Shown: positions 47,651 to 60,272 of the stretch, one piece after another
How positions within the stretch are numbered: the stretch's first letter is position 1
Layout: every line of letters starts with the position of its first letter
From: Niebla homalea
Lineage: Eukaryota > Ascomycota > Lecanoromycetes > Lecanorales > Ramalinaceae
Length of the DNA: 64,000 nucleotides
Assembly: GCA_019925105.1 (NCBI GenBank)
Contig: JAHGAU010000014.1
Coordinates: 1-64,000, forward strand
Reading direction: 5' to 3'
Position numbers and translations under genes: made by a program
The notes under the pieces: model-generated
Database searches by the model: none
Told to the model about the DNA's origin: nothing
What the model saw: the letters and a program-made list of their open reading frames with translations, nothing else

Positions 47651-48998
47651 ATGGATATCCCCAATGCGACAAGCTTCCGGACTCTTCAGGCGATATTTTC
47701 ACATTATGAATTGCCCGCCGAATTCGTGCAAGAACAACGGAGCAAGGTGACTCATTCATTCGCGTCTTATCCTGTTGATGAATCAACCGAAGGTAAGACC
47801 TTGGGGGACCACAGAAGAGGTCTGGCTCTAACTTCTAGCGTCAGTCTGCTGGGTCCACTCGTTGTGCAAGAATATCGAGGTTCGAAAGACGAACAATGGT
47901 ACCTATTCAGTGCAAGACCCTCGAGGCACCGACGTGGGCCAGAATGACGGGACTTGGGCGACTGACGGGACTTGGGCGCGCTCAGCGTACTTTTTGAAAT
48001 GGAGAAAGCCCTCCAGTACCGGTATCCCTCGAGAAGGCACAATTGAGCTAGTCATTTTCAGCCCATCGCAGTCACTAAGATTAAATTTGCAAGGACTCTT
48101 GACTCGCACTGAGTGGAAGCAAGCACTCCTCGATCCGTTCTGCTTATTTGTGGTCATACTGGAGCATACATTCCGAGAATTGGATGCCGCAATCTGGGCT
48201 GTGAATAGAGTATTCACGCCTGTGGAACACGTTCGCGATTCCAATGACCTATGTGATCTCCGCCAGCTGATATATCTTCAGAGCGTACTCGCGTCAGCGG
48301 AGCAAGGTACACAAGAGCCGCATTTTGACTTTGTAGGGATACACAACCTAGCAAAACATGTCATCTATCTTAGGGAGAGTTCCCATGCGGCGTGGTCAAC
48401 CGCCAATCATGTATGTGCTCGGCATCTCCGCCTACTGGTGCAACGGGAAAAATCGCAAGACTTCGATCTCACGCAGAGTATTCACATGTTACTTCAGCAC
48501 AAGGCCGGTCTCTTTGAAGTGTGTAAGCTCAGGGTAGAGACATTGGATAGCCGTGTGAAGAACACCATCAATCTAGTGAGTGGCCAGTCCCAGCCCCAGA
48601 GTATACACTGAGTTGATATGCAGGCTTTCAATACCGTCAGCCAACGAGATAGCAATGTTTTGAAGGCTGACAGCCAATCTATGAGGGTCATCGCAATAAT
48701 GACAATGTTCTTCCTCCCAGCAGCGACCGTCGGAGTGAGCTGGCGTATCTACATCCACCCACTGATCAAGAGTCGCTGACGTGAATAGAGCATTTGCGGC
48801 AGTGGTTTCTTCAGCTACAACACCAGTGGCAATAATCTTGAGGTCTCGACCGACTTCAAATATCTTTGGATGATTGTAATACCCCTGACGGTCGTAGTCT
48901 TCCTCGTATATGGTTTTTGGAGATGGCTTCGCAGGAGGAGTGTCCTTGTTGGAATGAAGCTCAGAAGGCTACTATCCTCAGTAGATTCAAAAGTCTGA
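47651..48998 (+). CDS. CorA-like two-TM membrane protein
   Basis: Exons 47651-47792, 47839-48575, 48624-48734 and 48789-48998 join in frame (all GT-AG) to give 399 aa. Residues after the first intron read ASVCWVHSLCKNIE. A long helical region (FRELDAAIWAVNRV, HNLAKHVIYLRES, LKADSQSMRVIAIM) leads to two C-terminal hydrophobic helices (IAIMTMFFLPAATVG and WMIVIPLTVVVFLVYGFW). This is the arrangement of fungal CorA-like Mg2+ transporter homologues. The GMN loop typical of true Mg2+ channels is not present; the loop reads SGFFSYNTSG. Substrate is therefore unknown. An 18-bp tandem duplication gives NDGTWATDGTWA near 47,942-47,977. Confidence 0.85.
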
Positions 48999-49658
48999 TG
49001 CTGACATTGGAAGGTAACAGTCGATATGTACAGCCTTTTCTCTAATGCCACTTTTAGTCACTCGAGACGTTTCTCTGGTGCACCCCATGACATCTCTCGC
49101 AACCCTTGCCGTGCTAGTCCTGAAACGAGCACTTGAGCATGCATGATGAACAATGGCCAAGATATTCAATGAGTGCCGAGCAAGGCGCAGCCACTATGTG
49201 ATCTCACATGCCAAGCTCGAAATGTCGTCAGCCAATCACTTGGCAGTGACATTTCCCCAGGTTCCACGCAATCACCCCGCAAGATCACGACATGAACACA
49301 TGGCCAAGCTTGACTTGCTAAGACCTTTGACGTCCTAAACCTGCAATTTTTAAGCCCGAAAACAACATAACGGGTCTTGGTATGGCTTTCACGCTCCTAG
49401 TGGGTCCATTTCGTCCGGCTGCGAGGGCCAAGCCATAGCTCGCCATGCGCCGAGAATGTGACTGGCAATGACAAGCACTCGAAGGTCCTCTTGAACGCCA
49501 TTACGACATGTCCGTGCGCGTTGGGCAGGCTGTATGAAATGTATGTAGCCCCCATCCGTTCCTGCCTGCGTCGCTTCACCCAAGCTGTATTCTGCTCTGG
49601 AAACTCGCACTTCGTGGGTCCCCGGCGTAAAAACTTTTCCGTTGCTCAAGTCTTGACC
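48999..49658. other. Intergenic, no supported gene
   Basis: About 660 bp between the CorA-like gene and the MFS gene. It probably holds the MFS promoter. No feature recognised. Confidence 0.45.
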
Positions 49659-51821
49659 ATGGCCCATCGCAAAGCTGACGAGGAAGTTGGTGATTCGGGC
49701 GATGGATTCTTCAATTCATCGCCCTCACCAAGTGCTGAGAAGGATGACCGTACCTACGGGGGCCGGCAAAGTTCCGTAACAACAGCCCAGATCCAGAATC
49801 CGCTCTCCGGTATGAGCCATGAGGAGCTCATGGCCGATGTGGAGAAGTTTGCAAAGGAAAAGGACCTCATGGACTCACTTGACGAGTTGCAAAAGGGCGC
49901 TCTAATCTCCCAGAAGCGGTCGCGATTCGAGACCATTGACTGTCTCTCTGAGGATGAAAAACTTTTGATCAGGAGAGAGAAGAGCAATCGGTGGAAGCAG
50001 CCACTGATGATGTACTACATGACAAGTATGCTCTGCCCCCAATGTCACATCTTCTGGAGGGCATGATTCTAATGTTGACGTCATGTAGTCCTTTGCGCCG
50101 GCTCTGCCATCGTGCAAGGCATGGATCAGTCCGCCGTGAACGGGGCTCAAGCCTTCTACTTCCCGTATTTTGGTATAAGTGATAACGAAGTGTGGAAACA
50201 AGGCCTCATCAATGGTGCTCCTTATCTGTGCTCGGCTGTCATTGGTTGTTGGACGTAGGCAGTTTCCCCTCTTGAGATCATTCTCAGCGCTGACAGAATC
50301 TTCCCGTCAGCACAAAGCCTCTCAACTACTATTTTGGTCGCCGTGGCTGCATATTCATCTCTTGCTTCGTTTCGATTGCAGCTTCAATTTGGATGGCTGT
50401 TGTAGACCAGTGGGCATATGATATTCGTCGCAGTTACCTCCGACTGATTTTCCTCTACAGATGGTGGAATCTGCTCCTCGCAAGATTCATGCTTGGCTTT
50501 GCTGTGGGTGCAAAATCCTCCACTACCCCCGTCTATGCTGCGGAATGGTACGCTCAATTGCCATTTGACTCCACAAACGGCGTGCTAATGGAACATTTCA
50601 GTGCTCCGCCCGAGATTCGAGGCGCCTTGGCGATGCAGTGGCAAATGTGGACCGCATTCGGAATCATGCTCGGCTTCATTGCTGGCGTAGTCTTCAGCGG
50701 CGTTGAGATACCAGCTGGCGTGGTCGATTCGCAATGGCGCATCATTCTTGGCTCGACTGCCATTCCTCCGCTGTTCGTCTGCGCCCAGGTTTACCTCATA
50801 CCTGAGAGTCCTCGATGGTACATGAGCAAGGGCAGATACAAGAAAGCCTTCGCGGCCTTGCAGCGCTTCCGCTGGAGCAAATTGCAGGCCGCTCGCGATC
50901 TCTATTACATCCACAAGCAGATCTCGATCGAGTACGAGATGCAGGAGGGTAAGAATCTTTGGAAGGAGTTTTTCATGATCCCACGCAACCGGAGAGCCGC
51001 GCAAAGTTCGTTCTTCGTGATGTTCATGCAGCAGGTAAGCTTCACCAGCAGTTGAACGTACAAACAACGTAGCTGAGAGCTCCAAAGTTCTGCGGCGTGA
51101 ACGTGATCGCGTATTATTCGACGGTCATCTTCCAAACCTCCGGCTTCGAGCGTAATCCAGCGCTGCTTGTATCAATGGGGACGGGCATCGTCAACTGGCT
51201 CTTCGCTCTCCCTGGTACGCGTTCAGCCCCCGCTATCACCACTTGTAACTAACACCCTCAACAGCGGTCTACACGATCGACACCTTTGGTCGCCGTAATC
51301 TTCTCCTTGTCACCTTCCCCCTCATGGGCATCATGCTACTCATCTCCGGCTTTAGCTTCTTCATTCCTGAATCCAACACCACTGGCCGCCTCGCGGGCGT
51401 CGCAACAGGAATCTATCTCTTCATGGTCGTTTACAGCCCTGGCGAAGGTCCCGTCCCTTTCACGTATTCAGCCGAAGCCTTCCCGCTCTACATCCGCGAA
51501 TACGGGATGGCGTTCGCTACCGCCACAACATGGGGCTTCAACTTCATCCTCTCGCTCACCTGGCCGGCGCTGGAGTCTTCGTTTACAACGACGGGTGCGT
51601 TCGGGTGGTATGCGGCATGGAACTTCTTCGGGTGGGGATTCGCGTATTTCTGCCTACCGGAGACCAAGGAGAGGACGCTGGAAGAGCTAGATAGTGTGTT
51701 CAGCGTCAGGACTAGGGATCACGCAAGGTATTATCTGGAGAGTCTGCCGTGGTACTTCAGAAAGTATGTGCTCTTGCAGAGGCTGGAGAGGAGGAAGCCG
51801 CTTTACGCGACTGAATCTTGA
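49659..51821 (+). CDS. MFS sugar/inositol-type transporter
   Basis: A proton-coupled solute carrier of the sugar-porter family in the plasma membrane or an organelle. Seven exons: 49659-50025, 50089-50254, 50311-50409, 50461-50547, 50602-51034, 51073-51214 and 51265-51821. All are GT-AG and in frame, total 616 aa. The long hydrophilic N-terminus (about 110 aa) is followed by QGMDQSAVNGAQ, YYFGRRG (the RxGRR-type loop), PESPRWYMSKGR after TM6, and PETKERTLEELD after TM12, all family signatures. Closest in character to fungal myo-inositol/polyol transporters. Several introns are under 65 nt and one uses a GTGGGC donor. Export of the polyketide is less likely than solute uptake for this family. 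Confidence 0.9.
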
Positions 51822-52855
51822 ATCTGTCTCTCAGGAATTTTTTTGGTCAGGATAGGGTTGAAAAGAAAGAACTTGGGTCGTAATGGATCGGCCACGCACA
51901 AGTAGGATCGAGCTTTGGCGTTGCGAACTTTCCAGTAGGAGGATGTAGTGCGAAGGACTTATGACCATAGGACGAACGAAATGAAGTGTATCACCCATTC
52001 CAAACGCATGCACGGTCTGCTATCATTCGCTCTTGGCTCCATCCGATGAGCATCTGAGATAGCTCGTATTTCTGGAGCATTTCTGCCTCTTCCACAGAGC
52101 TCGAGAACGACACTCCAAGTTTGGCATCAGAGTCCAAAAGATTATGCAGTGCTTTGAAAGCTGTGATTCTCAGGATACTGCCGCCACTCGCTTGGTCTTC
52201 AATGAAGTACCCCTCCGCTGCGGATTCTCTCCACAGGCACAGGAGGCTCCATCATCTGCCTTTTTTTTGGAAGGCTCCGCATGCTGGATGTGTGAGGTAT
52301 CTCGCTTCCGGGCTACTTGGCGGTAGGATACGGTGACTATAAAACAGCGAATCATGGACCCTCGCTGCTTGAAGATGCAAGGCGATGGTAGCTGGAGTGG
52401 ATTCTACTTGCGGAAATTGCTAGCGGGCAGCCGTACCCTTAGTAGTCCGAGTATCAAGTGGAGCTCTTCTAGGGGTAGGGTGGGGTGCACAAGGTCATAC
52501 CTCCCTCCATGCCTTCGGGAATCACATCTCCTTCATTTGAATTACCATGTGCGATGGATCACTGTTGAATGCAATATCACAAGCATTTCTAAGATCCAAA
52601 ACAAATCACCGTCATTAACCTTTTCAATCCTGGAAGACTATGCACGTACTTTCCTACTTGTCTCCGTCCGGCGCGGTCTGAAATAGTCTTGTCTGATGCA
52701 TGAGTTGTGAATATCGACTGCTTATTTCGGTCCCATGTCACGCGCATAGACTCGCACCAGCCTCAATCAGATCACGTACGAAGCGAGAAGGTAGGTCAGG
52801 TTTCCTATCTATCCAAAGTCGTTCTACATTCGCACTTCATACTTTCCTCGATAAC
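51822..52855. other. Intergenic, no supported gene
   Basis: About 1 kb with only short frames. No repeat or RNA gene recognised. Confidence 0.45.
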
Positions 52856-53918
52856 ATGTCCTCATCCTCTTCAAATGATAGGACGCTCTTCTTGTTGGAT
52901 TTCGGCATATCTCAGGAATCAAACGAGCCCTCCACCACGGTCGACTGATTCGTGCAGCGGCGAACGGAACAGAGTTTCAGCTGCTGATCGACAACCTCTA
53001 CCTCCCGGATGCCATCGACTTTTATGACGAAACACGCTGCTTGTAGGAATCTAGTACGGGTTCGCCTGGCGTTCAGGGTGGCTCAGTGCACTCGTTTTCT
53101 GTTGACGGCACAGACGTGCAACAGATTGTCCCTCATGGCGTGCCCAATACTCCAAAGCAAATCATGCTTGATCAGGTTCATCACAAATTTTACCTCTGCG
53201 ATAGGGAGGGTATGAGAATCGTTCGATGCGCGCTGGACGTATCGCAAATCACGGACCCTGTAATGAATGGGGACGCGAGTCTGCCTGATCAGAAGCATGA
53301 TCAAACACGATGGTGCGTTGGACTTGCGATAGACTGGAAAGCGCAAGAGATGTACTGGACGCAAAATGGTAAGGACTCCGCTTCAAGTCGTTCATGCCAA
53401 TTCAAACTGGCCATGCATCTCAAGGCCGTTTAATCGTGCTGATTGAGCGACGTTCGCAGGGCCTAATCGTGGTCGTCAAGGTCGGGTCTTCCGAGCAGAC
53501 CTCCAGATTCCCGCTGGCTACACAGCTGCTACTAGACCTGGTATCGAATGCGTCATCGAGAAATTGCCCGAGCCGGTACCTAACGATTGATCCTACGAGG
53601 GGAGTCTTGTGGTAGACAGATCAAGGTGATGTGCCTTGGGGCAATAGTCTCAATTGCTGTGCTCTCGCCCGATTCGATCCGGTTGAGCAGCCGCTGGAAG
53701 GCACTACCCTGGCACCACCGCCATACAACGTCAGCATCCGGAGTTTGCATGAAGCTATTGGTCTCAGGCTCGATGCCAAGGTTGATCGCATATATGTGAC
53801 AGACTTGGGAGGTTGCGTGTGTCATTTTGATTTAGAAGGCAAAGGAGAGCAGAAGATGTACGAGGACCTGGGCAATTACACAGGATTAACCCTGGTCTAT
53901 GGCGAGGACTTGGTTTAG
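52856..53918 (+). pseudogene. YWTD-type beta-propeller protein, broken by stops and frameshifts
   Basis: The family is a six-bladed propeller with YWTD/WTD repeats. Readable blades: RTLFLLDFG (from 52,856); in another frame GRLIRAAANGTEFQLL (from 52,939); a TAG at 53,044; GGSVHSFSVDGTDVQQIV and KFYLCDREGMRIVR; then CVGLAIDWKAQEMYWTQNG. An intron 53,369-53,459 joins in frame to GRQGRVFRADLQIPAG. A one-base frameshift near 53,577 separates LPEPV from LTIDPTRGVLW. A TAG at 53,613 sits where YWTD-type repeats need Trp (LW*TDQGD), as from TGG-to-TAG. The rest runs intact to TAG 53,916-53,918 (RIYVTDLGG). Several independent lesions make this a clear pseudogene. Confidence 0.82.
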
Positions 53919-54693
53919 GGGCCTCAAGGATAGCCCCCGGAGTGGTCAAACGCGCACTGAAAAGATCACGTTTATTCACGCTTCTATTCAGAACAGATTC
54001 GAAACAAATTCAGTGTTTGCCAAATCTCATACCAAAAAGACTAAAGTCGTTTCTTTTATCTCCATGAAGTATTACTTTTGCTGCTCCAACAAACGTCTGT
54101 TAATGTACTTCAGTCTATCCAAGTTTTTTGGTTCGCTTTTCAGATGAAAGATGTTTCATCCTATTGAATCCTGCTAGATTGATTCGACTTTGAGACCCTG
54201 GTAGCGTACTCTCCATCATCGAAGACAGCGGGAAGTTTATGGCTGATAGCTCGTAAAAGGACGCTGACCATTCGTGGAAGTGAAAGGCAAAAGGTTGCCA
54301 CAGAGATTTCCCATGTTAAGCATCATATCGGCATCACAAGAGTCCGTGTCAAGGCTCCGTTAGTAGATATTGATGTTGATCCGGTCAAGGTCGAACCCTG
54401 AGGTGCGTACGATTGAAGGATCTATTGAGACTTCTAGTAAGCCCCACGTTCAGATAGGGCAAGGGTACTCACAGCCAGTGGGTTTTCCGGAAGTGTTGGC
54501 GGTACAGGAGTGTGGATTCGGACCTAAGTCCATCCGGCCACAGAGGCAGGCAGCTGTAGTGCCTCTTGAGTGCATGTGGGTCTGAATTGTGGTGTTGAAC
54601 ACAATCCCATCAAGAATCGTATGAATTGACTTCAAAATTGGTGGTAGGGTGATGGGGCTAATCTACAATCAGAGACTCGACTTGTAGGCCCCC
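53919..54693. other. Intergenic, no supported gene
   Basis: Short frames only. Lies between two convergent degraded genes. Confidence 0.4.
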
Positions 54694-56138
54694 CTAGACA
54701 GACCGATTTAAAGTCCTCACTTGCATGACGTCTCGCCGCTGAATTCTCACGATGAAGGGCGATCTACGATTGATGCTTTGTCCATAAGAGTGATAGAAGC
54801 CGCTATCTAATCGAAATATGGGCATTGCCGACCATCTTCCGATATTGGCATGGGTAAAGTCTCGCGTGAGATGAAAGGGAACTTCAAATGAAATTGCCCT
54901 CGAATCTTTTACGAATGCCAAAAGAGAATCATTTTGCCCAAAGTAAGACAACAAAGTCCAGATTGGATCTCCACGACTCGTACGATCCGAACACTGACTG
55001 TCCTGAAATCTCACGTTTTCATAACGGCTACTTCATCAACAAAGATGTAAGCAGAATTGGACAAGCAGGCCTTCAGGACTAATCACCATAAAGCTTTCTC
55101 GATGGATCCAGGACAGCGAACCCTCGTGGAGGTTGTCTGGCAATGCTTGAAAAGCGCGGGAACTATGTTTCAAGACAGCTCTTACTAGAATAGTGGAAGG
55201 AGCTTGATGAAACAGAAGCTCCATGAACGTATTCGTACTTGGTGGATTGTCTGTATCTCGGAAGCTTTTGCTTTGAAGACGCCGAGGATGTGCGAAATCA
55301 AATGTGCCTAGCTGCAATCCTGCTGATTACCTCCTAATACATCATGAATTCAAGCTCCGTCTTCATACGGATCGTGTTGGAGCATGCCATCACTGTCTCA
55401 TCAAGTTACCTGCAATGGAGCGTCGGTATTGTCATCTGCTGAGCAAGTGTAAAAGCTTCCATTCCCGGAGCACCCTGGCTCTTGCACGGCGCCGAGCTTC
55501 TCGAATCGGAGTGAAAGGCTGGCATACCCGCGCTCGAAGATCTTTTCACTTATCCATACGTTAAAAGATGATAATCCATGTGCCTTGAGGTCTTCCTCGA
55601 TAACTTTGAGAACTGAGAACGCGATCTTCCCTCATTCGTTAGTCCACGCTCTAAGCGACCCCAAACATGAGAAGATAAGACCTACGCCGCCCGTCAACAT
55701 CGGTTTCGAGAAAAGTCTGCTCTCAAAAAAGATGTGCCAATTACGGCTGGATTGGGGGTCAGGAACGCGTACTCCTACTTTTCGTGGGAGTATGTCGGTG
55801 CCACTGTAGTGCTCTTCGAGCTCCTTTTGGAAATTTTGAACAAACGCCACGACGTCTTGGGTCCGAACGAATGGTCTGTCAGCCTTTATGTAGACTTGAA
55901 CATAGGTCATCGCCGCGAGGGGATCCACGGATAATATATAGCCGAATGGTGTCGATGGCCATGGTGTAAAGCCAACTGCTGTCGAGTTTGAAGAGATTCC
56001 TTGACTCGTCTGGACGTTCGTCGAGCCGGATATCCCACCCAGCGTCGGATTGTTCCGTATCGTTGCCGCAATGACTGTCCTGAATGTGGAGATCGAGACG
56101 CCCAAGACAGCTAGAAACAGCTGAAGCCATGGAAGCAT
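54694..56138 (-). pseudogene. Unrecognised secreted protein gene with in-frame TGA stops
   Basis: The ATG at 56,138 opens a signal peptide (WLQLFLAVLGVSISTF). The frame stops at TGA 55,634-55,632, but the very same frame continues with good coding character (GKIAFSVLKVIEEDLKAHG, YASLSLRFEKLGAV, CSGNGSFYTC). It meets a GTAACT donor at 55,409 whose acceptor at 55,312 joins in frame to LGTFDFAHPRRL. A double TGA (55,038-55,033) again interrupts a frame that continues (DPIWTLLSYFGQNDS) to a final stop at 54,694. CGA-to-TGA changes would explain the breaks. The family is not recognised; no domain or Cys pattern is evident. Confidence 0.6.
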
Positions 56139-57006
56139 CGTGAGATCAACGACGAATCTTGAGCGGTTGGCTTCGACGCTGGCCCGATGTTATGTTGTAT
56201 CTTACCTGAAAGATTGGCATGTAAGGCTAACTTTATCAATCGCTTGTCCTCAAGACATCAAGACACGTCGCCCCCCGCCATCTGCGCCAATAGCGTGCAT
56301 CACATTCCGTATATGCGCCACAATTTTCGAGAGCGTCCCATTGGTCGGCACCACGTGAACCTTGAGACAGTCTTGGCTTATAGCTCCGAGCAAGATCATC
56401 TCTGTTTCCCCCATTAAGCGGAAAGCGCAGACTTAAAAATGTGTACCTACCCGCTTATGCTCTTACCCCTTCGCGTACACGCGGGACGATTCTGTGGAAG
56501 CACTGGAGCTGTCTATTATTCCCCATTGCATACTTAATGAAGCATGTGGAGATGAAATGATTGTTGGCCATAGTAACTGATCGCAAGGTAAAGACAAGAC
56601 AGATTATGAAGGATCCGCTGCGATCAAACACCACTTTACCACAGGAAGGACGGTCTCACTTTACCTCAAGCCTCGAATTACATCACGGACTGCAGCAACC
56701 TTTAGTCAGTTCCTTCATCCCCATTGCTGCTGCTACTGCTGCTGGACGAGCCACTTCCAAATCCATGTCATTCGCCATGACCGCCATGGCTACTGTGTCC
56801 TCCCATCCCTGTTACTCGCAGGTCAGCCAACTCCAGTCCAATACTTCACTGGCCTTTGTCTCGGCACTTTGGATCCCTGGCTGGGCCTTTCAATTCAAGA
56901 GCATTTCACAGGGCACTCCCGCTTAATGCTCTCACTCTAGCTTCATGGATGTCCCACACGCAACATGGGGGGTCAATACCAATAAAAGAAAACTCACCAG
57001 CCTGCT
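56139..57006. other. Intergenic, no supported gene
   Basis: About 870 bp with short frames only; promoter of the gene at 56,138 is expected at the left edge. Confidence 0.4.
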
Positions 57007-57488
57007 TCATGTCTTTTTCTTCGCCTTTCCCATCAATTTCCTCCCAGATGCCCCAGTGGCCAGCCCACCCGCAGCGCCGATCGACATATCATTCTTGTCC
57101 TTCTTGGGTTTCCCATACTTTTCCATGACAGGCCCACCAGGTGGCATCGACTGCCCTCCGTACTGCGCCGGGTCAGGGTGTTCTGTCTGCTTCTTGCCAG
57201 AGCCAGTTCGTGGTATGTCCAATGATTGGCGGAGGAATCCCAATGGGCAGTCCAGCCAGATGGGACAGCTGGGGTGAGGTTTTGTCCGGCCCCGTCGGTG
57301 GTTGATGCTGTGAAATTGAGAAGATATCACCGCTGGGAGGAACGTGGTAGCGGTCAAGAGAAAGAAGAAGTGAGTTTGAATAGACCTGAGGGAGCGGCGG
57401 CGGCTGCTTCTTCCTTCTTCGCCTCGTCTGGCATATACTTGTTCTTAGCATCGCTGAATTGTTTCTTGTATTTCTTCAGGAATGACAT
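57007..57488 (-). pseudogene. Small WW-domain protein with one-base frameshift
   Basis: Exon 57488-57386 opens MSFLKKYKKQFSDAKNKY, with an Ala/Glu-rich stretch. The GTCTAT...TTCACAG intron (57,385-57,308) joins in frame to the rest. A WW domain follows (VPSGWTAHWDSSANHWTYHEL). It loses frame near 57,200-57,209, where one missing base would restore SGKKQTEHPDPAQYGG. The tail GPVMEKYGKPKKDKND and GAAGGLATGA then reads to the stop at 57,007. WW domains bind Pro-rich peptides. The type WW plus Gly-rich tail is common in fungi and of unknown role. The frameshift could be an assembly error. Confidence 0.65.
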
Positions 57489-59660
57489 CTTGAAAGACGG
57501 CCAAGTCTGCAACCGTGGCAAAGCTGGTGCAGATGGTGGATCAAAGGGATGAGGTACTTGTGAGATGGAATTGCAATCGTTTGTGGGCATTTCGGGCTCT
57601 CTTGAAACGAGAAAGCCTCTCGCTTCTCCTTCACTGTTGTAAGCACTATCATAAGCGGGATTATTTGGCAATGTTGCGCCATGGTGAGGCGCAGTAAAGT
57701 GCGTGCCGCTATTCGTCAACCATACACATATCACGAAGTATACTAGCAACCAAGCTTTGGTAAGTTAGGATCAAGCCTTGGAAAATAGACGAACGTCGAC
57801 TATCGCATGCGATGATTGATGGATATTGAGTAGGGAAATCACTAGTCAGGGGCTCAAGTAGACCGTCAGCCCTTGCCATGAGGCCGAACTTCGTATCTCT
57901 TTACGCTGGTGACTAAACAAAGGAAAGCTCGCAGCAATCGAAAATGGTGCTAACAATGACATTACTATGAAAGTGCCAGGGAGCATCATCAATTGCAAGT
58001 CCGCTACTGACCTGACATTGTTAAAGGACACCACGAGGTTCCACTACGCGATTCGAACCACGACGGACATCAATGAGAATGGAACACAACAGGGAGAGAG
58101 GGGCTGATTTAAACCATCTCACGTTGATTCTTACATTGAAAATCCGCATCTATTGGATCAGCGAGCATGGAGACGCCATGCTGTTAAACATGGCCTATGA
58201 TTTTTGGTTCGCATCACCTGGGGTCATAGAATAAAGTCAATTGAGGATCATTTTGGATCCGTTTTCAAGTTTTCCATTGGAACTTAGACTTGTAAAACTG
58301 CCATGCGTTACAACTCTTCCAGCTCTGCATCGCTTGAAGTATACTTCTACCGCCATGAGATTCACATTTGAAGGCTCTCAGGCGCATGTGATGAGACACG
58401 TGATGTGTCGAATGCCCAGAAGATATCGTAACCTGATGGTCGCGACTGCTCGAGCCTACTGTCATACCTTGCCTGAAATGTCCTTGGATGAGCATCTGAC
58501 GCTCAGTCATGAATAGAGATCTGAGGTCATGAGATCCCATGCAGAAGAGGACGAAAGGCGAGACGTCGACAGCATAACCCTAGAGGCTTCAGTGTTATTT
58601 GTCCAGTGGCTTGTAGTGGTTGTTTCCCGGGTACCTCAGCTCACTGGATCATTTCTCAGATTGCAATTGGAGAGATCCAAACGTCTTGAGCTTCAGCACA
58701 TTTGAGACAGCTCATTGTGTTTTCACTGTCATTGGGGACTTGGTGGTGGACGGCCTAAGCCATATCCTTTGGGTCGCCCATTTACTCCACATAAGCGACC
58801 ATACGTAAGCTGGATTGAGCTCTTTCACGTAGCAACATCCTTCTGGGGGGCTCAACTGCGATCACTACAGTCACATCTTGAATCCAATCCTGTCAACCCG
58901 GGCAAGAAGCGGACTGCCCAACCAATCCGGAATGCGCTCAATACGCACTTCACGGACCTTCTAGACTAACAAGTGGATCAAATCCTCTCAGCAGAAAAAT
59001 TTCTGCATACAGAAATGACAGATATCAGCGAAATGGATCAAGAAGCTTAAGAGACCGAGGACCACATCTAGTCGTCTCAGACTTTCATCCAACCGCTCCG
59101 ACCGAGTTACCATTCATTTTCGAGCCTCGAGCAGACGACGGCGCTGTGGGATGGGGTCAAGGCATTCAAGGCTCGGAACGACCCTCGACTGCGTACCACT
59201 GGTTTCCATTCCAGTCACAACCGGACTCTTGGTACAACGATCCAATTCGTGGGCTTGGAGTGGAGACCGTCTCGCGGCTCAGCTTCAGGTTTTGGGACCG
59301 CCAGCGAATGTCTGCCATAGGACTGAGCAACCTTCTTCGTAAAGACGCTGGGACGGGCATGGCTTACGGCGGGGGCAATATAGGCAAGATGAGAGTTGGC
59401 CAAGTCAGTTCCGCTTGACGCAGCCTGAAGGTCGATGGGGAAAAGGTTGACACCAGATCCGACAAAAGGTGGCCTTGCGGCTTGAGTAGTTAATGTAGCT
59501 CTTGGCGCGAATTCGACTTTTGTACATTGTTGCATTCTTGATTTGAAGGTCACAGACACAAAACCAATCAGAGCTGATTTACAAACACGCTGACGGTGTC
59601 TGCCCCGAGGCATAGCTAAGGCAAGGCCTGAACCAGAGGGTTTCTGGTTGATAATCTGCC
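57489..59660. other. Intergenic, no recognised gene
   Basis: About 2.2 kb. A plus-strand frame ending near 58,969 (ELFHVATSFWGAQLRSL) and one at 59,146-59,418 have some coding character, but I find no start, splice chain or family, so I do not call them. No RNA gene recognised. Confidence 0.4.
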
Positions 59661-60272
59661 TCAGTCCACGTCTTCATTGCTTGCCGTGGTTTCCTTGGTT
59701 TTCTTGCTCGTGAGCATCGAACACAAGGATTTGTGATTCCTCCATGCACTCTTCCGACATGCTCTATTGCAGTACACAGCTGATCCGCAACCAGCACACC
59801 TATTGGAAGCAGGCTTGCCGCAAACATCACAGGTCGAATCTCCACTGGCGCCCACTTGCTGTCCCGTCCCATTCTCGGCTGCTCGATTTGCATAGGCCTG
59901 GCCGATGGTACCTTGCATGTCATTCGAAAGTTGCCCCTCGCAAAGCTGTGCACCACATGACGGCATGGCCATAACGATGACCATGGGCTCCGGCAGGTGG
60001 AGACAGACCATAGGGGATTTCACGGCGTTCTTGGCGGCCTTGCCACACTTGACACAGGGGTGAGAGATCTTGGCCATCACGTCATCATGGTTTTTGACAT
60101 TCGCGGCATTGAAAGTGTCCAGAAAGGTATCGTGGTAATTCTTGTCTTGGGCTTGGGCAGGTGTCTTTGAGCACAGCCAGGCAGGGACAGGATACACGCG
60201 TGTGAGGTCATAGCAGTCGTCGCCATTGTAGATGCGGTAGTGGAATTGTGCGTTTCTGGTGGCGGGAGCCAT
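59661..60272 (-). CDS. MYND-type zinc-finger protein
   Basis: Single-exon gene of 203 aa, ATG at 60,272. The C-terminal MYND finger is complete: CDVCGKPASNRCAGCG, then YCNRACRKSAWRNHKSLC, matching the C-x2-C ... C-x2-C ... YC-x3-C ... H-x3-C spacing. A second possible zinc site upstream (CVKCGK ... CGAQLC) is seen near residues 73-112. MYND fingers mediate protein contacts, often in chromatin or signalling factors. The first 70 residues (FHYRIYNGDDCYDLTRVYP) have no known domain. It appears intact. Confidence 0.88.
   Translation of the reverse strand: MAPATRNAQFHYRIYNGDDCYDLTRVYPVPAWLCSKTPAQAQDKNYHDTFLDTFNAANVKNHDDVMAKISHPCVKCGKAAKNAVKSPMVCLHLPEPMVIVMAMPSCGAQLCEGQLSNDMQGTIGQAYANRAAENGTGQQVGASGDSTCDVCGKPASNRCAGCGSAVYCNRACRKSAWRNHKSLCSMLTSKKTKETTASNEDVD

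Noticed and set aside
58040..58075. Possible minus-strand tRNA B box GGTTCGAATCG
   Set aside because: No upstream A box and no cloverleaf pairing.
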